Source of the DNA: Diploptera punctata | Taxonomy: Eukaryota; Arthropoda; Insecta; Blattodea; Blaberidae | Assembly (NCBI GenBank): GCA_030220185.1 | Contig: JASPKZ010010239.1 | Location: forward strand, 2,126,001 to 2,190,000 | Direction: 5' to 3' | DNA length: 64,000 bases | In this document: positions 56,561 through 64,000 of the stretch, in pieces | How positions within the stretch are numbered: position 1 is the stretch's first letter | How the letters are laid out: every line of letters begins with the position of its first letter | Notes under the pieces: model-generated | The model's database searches: none | What the model was told of the DNA's origin: nothing | The model's input: the letters and a program-made list of their open reading frames with translations, nothing else | Program-made: the position numbers and the translations under genes

Positions 56561-57290
56561 TATTTAACTCATGCCCCAAATGGGAGTCAATGAACAATCA
56601 CATTTCAATGATTTTTTATTTACAACCAATCATAGTCGTGTTTCGCCTAAAATTTACCAACTAAGGTTTATCATAATAAAGAAAGCACCTCCTTTTTAAC
56701 ATTCTGAATAGGTCATACCATTATTTTGCCGAGACATACTGCTACCAGATTGTATATATAGTGCATGAATGTCAACAGAAAGCGCATACGAGAGATAATA
56801 TCAAAACACTTGTAACAATTGATTATACCACAAAAAAACACTGTTTGCACTTTCTTAAACAAATTATTTTCCAGGAAATGACGTTCCAGAAAAAATGTAA
56901 TTGACATATTTACAATAGGACATCAGAAATTAATTAATACCTATAACGTTGGTTATAAATTTCTCCACTAGGGTGCATTCCTACAACATTGCGATCCTTT
57001 GGCAATAAATAATATGATTTGGTTGCAGTGATAAACAAAAGAAGCAAATGAAGCGCACCAATCGTTTCTCATTTGTTTTTAAACATCGCCGTTTACATTA
57101 AATATATAAATATTTTTAAATAACTATAGTTAAATAATGATTTGTGAGTAAACAGCTTAATTTTATTCGTTAAATAGTCCTAACAAATGCCACTCTTGAT
57201 TTCCAAATACTCTAGATAAATTCACTCCTCACTTTGTGAGTCGTGAATTTATCGATAATTTGGAAATCACTCGTGGCATTACTTATGATA
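56561..57290 (-). mobile_element. Repeat family A copy 5
   Basis: TATTTAACTCATGCCCCAAA to TCGTGGCATTACTTATGATA. It is reverse-complementary to copies 1 and 4, with the terminal hairpin and the open frame F-I-I-S-N-A-T-S-D-F-Q-I-I-D-K-F-T-T-H-K-V. It spans the same insertion site (GTTGGTTATAAA) that is occupied by a LINE in copy 2. Confidence 0.72.
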
Positions 57291-58478
57291 AATGTGGAAT
57301 GTAAAATTCGTATATCTTTGTGTGATTGGTGCGAATGGCCGTCTACAGTAATAAAAAAAGCAGGCATACTTATATATTCCCAGTATCTGAATAATGATCT
57401 GAGGAAATAGTATGTGTGTTTTTTTTGTCCGAATAAAGTGTGGAAAATACCTGAAAAAGAATGAGATAAGGATAGAAAATAAAACTTGAAAACGTCATAT
57501 TACCAATATGTAATGTTGGAGAATTGCTATACATTATGGATACAATAGGGTCACAACTTATGGAGGTAGGTTAAAAAGTGAATTTGATAGCCCGTATCAA
57601 CTGAAAAAGATAGCTAAAATAATTAATCAAAACCTTATATTTGTCCATCTTGTGTAGCTTATCTTATTGTTAAGTGTTCTTATAAATTGCAACATAATTA
57701 GGGGCAAAAACAAAAAAAAAACAAAAACAAACAACTATGTGAAATACGAATATGGCGAAACCACGTTGACAAACATGTTGGTAGCATGAAATATAACCGA
57801 AATTAAACGATAAGACAATACCTCCCGAAGATAGAAGGGTTGCCCTATTTAATAAAGAAATACTATCTAAGGGTTTTGATATCGTTAATAACTTATAAGT
57901 AACTTGTGTTTTGTTCCAATATTCATGAACTGCAATTTGTGATAGAGTAATCAATTCTATTAAGATTATTACTAAATACAATTAACTAGCTTTTCTCCCA
58001 TGTTAAAAAATAACACTGTTTTCTGTGATTATAACCGTCATGGCTAAAATAATTCCATTTGTTTGTATGTGCCGTAAACTTATTTTGGTGTTAGAACGTA
58101 TTTCTGCGCATGCTTGGAGTGTGACGCAGTGCATTATCACACATTGTCATTAGTTTGACAGTAAAAACGGCCCCTGTGATAACGAAATTGAATATTCATT
58201 AGCAGGAGGTGATAATCGTTGTGTGCGGCAATAAAAATAATGATAATTAAATTGTAACTCGGTGTTACTGAAAGCATTCCTAGTCTCGAACCCTCTCCCT
58301 CTATGTGTTATTTTCCCATTCGACGAATATTAGCACATTACATTCTATCAGCCTTGACACAACAGTTGGAAACTATATATTAGGCAAATGTTTGTAACAA
58401 CAATACATTTACTATTGTAGATTTAATAGGTCACAATTTTATTTTCGGTCTAGTCGAACTCATAATTGAACATTTTTC
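57291..58478. other. No recognised feature
   Basis: AT-rich. The hydrophobic 103-codon minus frame (57670-57981) has no recognisable motif and includes translated poly(A). Confidence 0.45.
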
Positions 58479-58870
58479 GAGGTGTCCACCGCTTTTGTCT
58501 CGGGGTAGCGTGCTGCCTTGTCACGCAGCGGGCCCGAGTTCGATCCCCGGTCAGGACAGTTTTTCTGGGTGAGGTTTTTATCAGGGTTTTTCCTCACCTG
58601 TAAGACAAATGTCAGGAAAACTTTAAGGCCCAAACGGTCCCCGAAATCATATGGCCATCGCAATCATCATCATTCATATTCATCTTAGGTTACGTAGGAT
58701 TAGGCACTCTCCTGGCGCACCATTATCATTATCACCACCCACCATATCATCGGGGCAACGTAACCCCGCCTTCCAGGCGCCCCAACTTCAGAAGTGGGTT
58801 ACAAGTACGCCATGCCAGGAGAGAAACCAGGAATGTCGAAAGATAAACCTGGGGCATTTGAAAAAAAAAT
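58479..58870 (+). mobile_element. Composite SINE (family B head, alternative 3' module) copy 2
   Basis: B head with B box GTTCGATCCC, then TCACCTGTAAGACAAATGTC, then a switch after GGCCATCGCAATCATCATC to CTCTCCTGGCGCACCATTA, ATCATCGGGGCAACGTAACC and CCTGGGGCATTTG with an A-rich tail. Confidence 0.87.
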
Positions 58871-59175
58871 GTTCGAGGTGAACAGCCACATTGGGCTAGT
58901 GGTCAGAGCTTATGATTACAGTTAATGGGGTTTCGGGCTCGATTCCCGGTCAGACCACAGGAATTGTTCTTAAAAGGAATTATTCCTGTATTCGCATGGC
59001 CAGGATTTAGGTTAAGTTTAGTTTTGAGGACTCTCCTGGCGCTTCATTACCATGCAACGTAACTCCGCCATTCAGGCACTCCTAGTTACGAAGTGGGTTA
59101 AAATTCCGCCATTACCAGGAGAGAATAGTATAAATGTCATAAAGACAACATGGTGGATTTGGTAAAAAATCAAGG
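58871..59175 (+). mobile_element. SINE family O (different tRNA head, shared 3' module)
   Basis: Head TGGGCTAGTGGTCAGAGC (A box) and GGGCTCGATTCCCGG (B box), unlike family B. The 3' half CTCTCCTGGCGCTTCATTA, GCAACGTAACTCCGCCATTC, ACCAGGAGAGAA is homologous to the module of the adjacent composite SINE. Confidence 0.75.
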
Positions 59176-59550
59176 TATCCTGAAACTATAAGACAGTTTC
59201 AAGATTGAAGCAACATTCAGCCCAACAGTCACATTTCGCGTTCTAAACCTGATTCTCTGTTTATGAAATGTAATGGTTCTGTACATCGTGGTTAGAGAGC
59301 TTTATGACTCAATCCAACTACTTCAGAGATCTTTAAATATCTGACATGAGCTGGCTGACGAAAATACGTATATACCGACTCATTCCAAGTCAGAAATGTG
59401 TGTAATATTTGACTGTAATGTACTCTACACGCTTTATAATATTTTATGTTTATTTTGTTTCAGCTCAAGGCACATGGAGATATTAATCTTGGTTAAAAAA
59501 ACAAAAGTATTTGATTTCGGACACATAAACTGCATTCTGCTTTTCTGTTT
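59176..59550. other. No recognised feature
   Basis: No ORF or repeat recognised. Confidence 0.5.
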
Positions 59551-59551
59551 A

Positions 59552-59599
<48 letters not shown>

Positions 59600-59616
59600 A
59601 CACACACACACACACC
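59551..59616. repeat. (CA)n microsatellite
   Basis: Near-pure CA run with two CCA interruptions. CA resumes at about 59846 beyond the LINE tail, so the LINE likely landed inside it. Confidence 0.95.
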
Positions 59617-59619
59617 ACA

Positions 59620-59845
59620 CTTACTTACTTACTTACTCACTGGCACTATCGAACCCGTAGGTTCATGGCCGTGCGGACACAAGCTCTCCATACATCCCTA
59701 TCCCTAGCTAATGCTTTCCAATCATTCCCTGTAAAATCTACTTCCCTCAAATCATAGTTAATGTTGTTCTCCCACCTCATTCTTGGTCTACCAACTGGGC
59801 GTTTTCCCTCTGGCTTTCTACAAGAAGCTTCCATGCACGTCTTCC
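59620..59845 (-). pseudogene. RTE-like LINE 3' fragment in a CA repeat
   Basis: The minus frame (59646-59870) carries G-K-R-P-V-G-R-P-R-M-R-W-E-N and W-K-A-L-A-R-D-R-D-V. It ends in (GTAA)4-type tail (TTACTTACTTACTTACTCAC on the plus strand). CA-repeat sequence flanks it on both sides. Confidence 0.92.
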
Positions 59846-59862
59846 CACACACACATATATAT

Positions 59863-60340
59863 ATCATCATAGTACATTCACGAATTTAGGTCATTTGTTG
59901 ACCTGTTTCGGCCTCAAGAAAAACATCATATAAAAATCTTTTGAGTGTTCGTCCTGGTCTTCTTTTTTCTGCAGGTTAGCTTAACATTTGTTTGGGTATC
60001 CGTAATCTCCCATTCGGTGAACATGTTGCATCCATCTTGATTTATAGTCAGAAATTTATTGTCCTAAAGTTTCCATGTGTAATTCTTCAGATGTCTTCAT
60101 TATTTGTGATCTAGTGGTGTGTATCCTGCAGTCCTCCGAAGGTATCTCATTTCAGCAGATCTAAGTCTCTGCATATGTCCATATGTCATGTCTGTTTCAA
60201 TGTCCATACTTCGCTACCATACAAAAGAGTTGGAAGAGCTAGTATTTTATACACTTTTGTAGTCTTGAATGATTTTGGACTAAGTGTGACTTGAAGAAAG
60301 AATTGATTAACCCTTAACTCCTTAAAAAATTTTGACATTT
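59863..60340 (-). pseudogene. LINE C-terminal remnant (family J) copy 2
   Basis: The reverse complement matches 38290-38650 (GGCCGAAACAGGTCAACAAA; E-M-R-Y-L-R-R-T-A-G). It extends further upstream into the thumb region with Y-G-S-E-V-W-T-L-like sequence near 60215. No long open frame. Confidence 0.75.
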
Positions 60341-60369
60341 TTTAATTATATAGCCTATATATATATATG

Positions 60370-60705
60370 TCCACCGCTCTGTGGTCTCGAGGTAGCGTGC
60401 TGCCTTGTCACGCAGCGGGCCCGGATTCGACCCCTGGTCGGGGCAGTTTTTCTGGGTGAGGTTTTTATCGGGGATTTTCCTCACCTGTAAGACAAATGTC
60501 AGGAAACGTTTAAGGCCCAAACGGTCCCCGAAATCATATGGCCATCATCATCATCATCAACCTTATCATCATCATCCTTCACACTGGTGTGGAAAGCAAC
60601 GGGAAGCTACCACACCTACAATTCCCTAGTAAAGCTGCAAGCATAGAATGAAAATCCTATGTTTGCAGTGAAGGACCTGCCTTCGGGAAGAATTACTATG
60701 GGTGG
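60370..60705 (+). mobile_element. SINE family B copy 9
   Basis: Head GTCCACCGCTCTGTGGTCTC to tail GAATTACTATGGGTGGAT. A small duplication (CTCT) lies in the head. Flanked by TA runs; tail-to-tail with copy 10. Confidence 0.92.
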
Positions 60706-60717
60706 ATATATATATAT

Positions 60718-61003
60718 ATTAATTCTGCCCGAAGACAGGTTCTTCACTGCAATCATAGCATTTTCATGCTATGCTTGCAGCTTTACTATGGAATTGTAGG
60801 CGTGGTATCTTCCCGTTGCTTTCCACACCGGTGAAGGATATAATTTTTGGGACCATTTGGGCCTCAAAGTTTTCCTGACATTTGTCTTACAGGTGAGGAA
60901 AAACCCCGATAAAAACCTCACCCACAAAAACTGCCCCGACCGGGGATCGAACACGGGCCCGCTGCGTGACAAGGCAGCACGCTACTTCGAGACCACAGCG
61001 GTG

Positions 61004-61006
<3 letters not shown>
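60718..61006 (-). mobile_element. SINE family B copy 10
   Basis: Inverted relative to copy 9 and separated from its tail by a short TA run. It lacks the (ATC)n tract (GAAGGATATAATTTTTGGG). Confidence 0.92.

Positions 61007-61007
<1 letters not shown>

Positions 61008-61040
<33 letters not shown>
61008..61040. repeat. (TA)n microsatellite
   Basis: Follows the head of SINE B10 directly. Confidence 0.95.
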
Positions 61041-61045
<5 letters not shown>

Positions 61046-61392
61046 TAGTCTTTCAGGTCGCGTTGGAGTTTGCTAGCCAATGACACAGATTTTAAGAAAT
61101 TAAAAACAAAAATACAAAACTGTATGAAAAAAACAAAATGTTTTATGTCTCTACTCTCGCCTCAATTACTTCTTTCCATTTTCATCATAATCATCATCAT
61201 CTTCAAGGTATGGGCCTACTGGTCCGTTCCGCTCCCCGCCTCACAATATGCACTTTCCAACGCCGTTTTGGTCTTTCTACATTTCTTCGGCCTTCAGGTT
61301 TATAACAAAGTATCTGTATTGATAAATGATTATTTGGCATTCTTTGTACATGTTCAAACTATTTTCATTTATTTCTGTATATTCTATCCTTT
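61041..61392. other. No recognised feature
   Basis: The 140-codon frame 61070-61492 is mostly hydrophobic filler running into SINE B11. 61170-61310 resembles an antisense LINE tail only weakly. Confidence 0.4.
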
Positions 61393-61761
61393 ATATTATA
61401 TATGTCCACCGCTGTGGTCTCGAGGTAGCGTGCTGCCTTGTCACGCAGCGGGCCCGGGTTCGATTCCTGGTCGGGGCAGTTTTTTTGGGTGAGGTTTTTA
61501 TAGGGGTTTTTCCTCACCTGTAAGACAAATGTCAGGAAAACTTTAAGGCCCAAACAGTCCCCGAAATCATATGGCCATCATCCTTATCATTATCATCCTT
61601 ACCATTATCATTATCATCATCATCCTTCACCGGTGTGGAAAGCAACGGGAAGCTACCACACCTACAATTCCCTAGTAAAGCTGCAAGCATAGGATGAAAA
61701 TGCTATGATTGCAGTGAAGGACCTGCCTTCGGGCAGAATTACTATGGATGGATATTATATA
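61393..61761 (+). mobile_element. SINE family B copy 11, near consensus, 10-bp target duplication
   Basis: ATATTATATA at 61393-61402 and 61752-61761 flanks the body. A, B and body motifs are closest to consensus here. The AT-only duplication is weaker evidence than for copies 3 and 6. Confidence 0.92.
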
Positions 61762-61789
61762 CTTGTAATTCATCTCTGATATCTTGACT

Positions 61790-62040
61790 TCTCTTTATTA
61801 TCTCGTAAAAATACACCTGCAACGGATCTCAGAAATCTCATTTCTATTGTCTCAATTTTATGTTTATCAGATATCGTTAAAGGCCAAGTCTCAGACCCGT
61901 AGGTTACGTTGGAACGGCTACTGTTATGTAAAATTTCAATTCAGTTTCCTTTGTGGTCTCATTAATCAAATATATTTTTATGGAACCAAATATATGTTGA
62001 AATTCCCTAATTTCTTCTCCATATCGAAATTTTGCAGGTA
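61790..62040 (-). pseudogene. LINE thumb-region fragment (family G-like)
   Basis: The minus strand reads E-L-K-F-Y-I-T-V-A-V-P-T, then (shifted) Y-G-S-E-T-W-P-L-T-I and E-M-R-F-L-R-S-V-A-G-V. A one-base loss near 61910 breaks the frame. Confidence 0.75.
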
Positions 62041-62519
62041 CGTTATTTCCAATATTATATTTCGAGAGAGGTATGCTAAAGAAGCTAACAATAATGTACT
62101 AGATATGTGATGAAATATGCAAACAAATATATGCAATTTTAAGCATATTAACAGTAACGTTTCATTTCACATAATTATGAATTCAGTTCATTAATAAATA
62201 CTTATTAAAACACATGTACTAATTGATTAATCTTGCAGAGTATAATCAGGATCATCCTGAATAAAATATTAACTCTAATTATTGCGATATGTTTTATGTT
62301 GTAAATGAATTTCACTTTGGCATTTTGTTTTCTTGTGTATATAATGCAAATTCACATTTTTATTTTATAACATTTTAATATAATTTTTTCATTTATTAAT
62401 GAGTTACAATTGCTATATAATATCGAATAAAGTTTGGTTTTGCTGGAAATATTAGCTTCTCTCATATTGTGTACGTTTTATTTATTCATCAGTTTGTTTT
62501 CAAACTGACATCTAAAAAG
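62041..62519. other. No recognised feature
   Basis: AT-rich spacer. Confidence 0.5.
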
Positions 62520-62700
62520 GAATAAACTCCACGGCGCGACAGGTCTAGAAAGACTTTGACCTACCATTCGGCTTCTGGCCTTACATCCGCATGTGTTAAT
62601 AATAGGGTTAGAGGATGTATAGATAACATGTGGTCTGAATGGCGGGTCGCCCAGCTGTTATAACTAAGGAATATCGGTACCACAAGAAATTGGAGCAGGA
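62520..62700 (-). mobile_element. SINE family C copy 4, headless
   Basis: Plus-strand CTCCACGGCGCGACAGG to GCCCAGCTGTTATAACT matches the 3' half of copy 3. The tRNA-derived head is missing. A 21-nt piece (62612-62632) is duplicated in the nearby foldback spacer. Confidence 0.75.
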
Positions 62701-62822
62701 TAGATTTGTAAAATGAAATTTAAACATTCCGATTTTTTATTATCTAATTACGCAAATTTTATTAATCTAATTTAGAACATTCTTTTATTTAATACACAAG
62801 TGATCTTCTTGGTGATAAAATA

Positions 62823-63316
62823 TTAAAATATGTATACAGTCAATATGCCCATTTCACCAATTAATGTTTTAAAATGGTCAACAAGTTTCCACAGCCAAGC
62901 TGTCATTCTCAAGACAAGATATTGATTGAAGACAAAATTGATAATAAATAAATAAACAAATTCAGTTAAAAACAAACTACGTCACACGACGCAATCATTC
63001 ATAAGTAAACAATAAAACATAATAAAACTAATCCTCTTTTGTTTCAATTAAAGAAAGGATGTATAGATAACATGTGCCCTCTTTTTTTTAATTGAAACAA
63101 AAGAGGATTAGTTTTATTATGTTTTATTGTTTACTTATGAATGATTGCGTCATGTGACGTAGTTTGTTTTTAACTGAATTTGTTTATTTATTTATTATCA
63201 ATTTTGTCTTCAGTCAATATCTGGTCTTGAGAATGACAGCTTGGCTGTGGAAACTTGTTGACCATTTTGAAACATTAATTGGTGAAATGGGCATATTGAC
63301 TGTATACATATTTTAA
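62823..63316. repeat. Large foldback (230-bp arms)
   Basis: 62823-63052 and 63087-63316 are inverted copies with only a few mismatches (CACACGACG against CATGTGACG). The 34-nt spacer contains 21 nt identical to 62612-62632. Confidence 0.95.
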
Positions 63317-63389
63317 CATTCTTTTAGTCCTCAATTTTCCTAAATATTAATAAATTATAGGCTACGTTTGCTTATATGTGGATATATTA

Positions 63390-63625
63390 CATCATCCGGT
63401 ATCGTGGCAGCTGCCGCCGTCTTCCAGAAACCAAATGCCATTCCTCTTTGTCCATCCATTGATTTTCCTCCAATCCTCTGATATTCATGGCTGATTGCAC
63501 CCCCTCTATCCAAGTTTTCTTCGATCTTCCTCTCTTCCTCCTTTCTATGGGGATCCAATCCATAACAATTTTAGGCAATCTTTGCTCTGGCATTCTTTAG
63601 ACATGGCCATACCACTGTAATGGAT
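63390..63625 (-). pseudogene. LINE 3' coding tail (family M), fragment 2
   Basis: The minus frame carries P-E-Q-R-L-P-K-I-V-M-D-W, G-R-S-K-K-T-W-I-E-G-V and E-E-W-H-L-V-S-G-R-R-R-Q. This is a familiar insect LINE C-terminus (GR..KTW.EGV, EEW.L..GRRR). Fragment 1 is at 918-993. Confidence 0.8.
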
Positions 63626-64000
63626 ATATATTACAATTCGATTAAATGGAATGCATGTATATATTTACAAACAACTGATATCATATAGCTGTACAAAAAT
63701 CCATTCAAATAAATGCGGTTACTCTCATTTTTTCAAAAATGTATTTTCGATTCTTATATTACGAAGATGTATTTGTTATTTAGTAATTACACAATTAAAA
63801 ATAAAGAGCAATAATATAATTAAATGGGAATCCGAATATCAATGATAGCAACAGTACATGCTAAAGTTTTTTTAACAATCAATTTCATGGTTGATGTTAC
63901 AATTATTTTGGTGTAGTTTTTACAGGTGATATAACCGTGCTATTTTTTTTTGTCTGTATATTAATGGTCAAGATATGTCCACCTAGAAGTGAAAAAACTC
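63626..64000. other. No recognised feature
   Basis: AT-rich to the window edge. The 64-codon frame 63651-63845 has no motif. Confidence 0.5.

Noticed and set aside
57670..57981. 103-codon hydrophobic ORF as a membrane protein
   Set aside because: Low-complexity Phe-rich part from an A-rich tract; no start context, motif or second copy.

Overview
This window looks like intergenic or intronic DNA from a large, repeat-rich insect genome, most likely a blattodean (cockroach or termite) such as Periplaneta. That call rests on remembered resemblance of the repeated LINE C-terminus to cockroach predicted proteins and could not be searched. The DNA is AT-rich and full of dinucleotide and trinucleotide microsatellites. 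Almost every long open frame is a piece of a transposable element. No complete host gene was found. The only candidate host coding piece is a possible 151-bp internal exon at 3454-3604.

Layout. 1-5.8 kb: Penelope-like 3' remnant with a perfect foldback, nested tRNA-derived SINEs, LINE tails, the possible exon, and copy 1 of an unclassified hairpin-ended repeat (family A). 6.5-10.7 kb: a Helitron-like repeat (family K) and family A copy 2, each split by a LINE tail with a clean target duplication. 11.6-17 kb: SINEs, a family L element with ACACTG ends, a non-LTR reverse transcriptase remnant with a mutated active site, a TA-flanked MITE and another inverted-repeat unit. 20-27.4 kb: a decayed orphan transposon ORF, a LINE reverse transcriptase, SINEs and K2. 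26.6-30.1 kb: a 2.6-kb RTE-like LINE nested in a Jockey/CR1-like LINE. 31.8-33.8 kb: a full-length dead hAT transposon with 8-bp target duplication. 35.7-37.5 kb: a second L element split by 1.25 kb holding a 165-bp satellite, an intron-containing tRNA-Tyr pseudogene and a foldback. 38-49.5 kb: LINE tails, SINEs, A3 and A4, and a Penelope-like fragment with 12-bp target duplication. 51-64 kb: K3, L3, composite SINEs that share a 3' module, A5, and two more foldbacks, one with a templated insertion in its spacer.

How the parts fit. SINE family B (11 copies) and the RTE-like LINE tail (9 copies) dominate. Short nested insertions with target duplications allow relative dating: A2 and K1 are older than the LINE tails inside them, and the Jockey-like LINE is older than the RTE-like LINE in its 3' UTR. 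Five near-perfect inverted duplications point to repeated template-switch or twin-priming events. The L elements carry the end of the same orphan protein family whose N-terminal and middle parts survive at 20.97-22.09 kb, which ties that family to a mobile element. All coordinates of repeat edges are by eye and usually good to a few bases, less for decayed copies.
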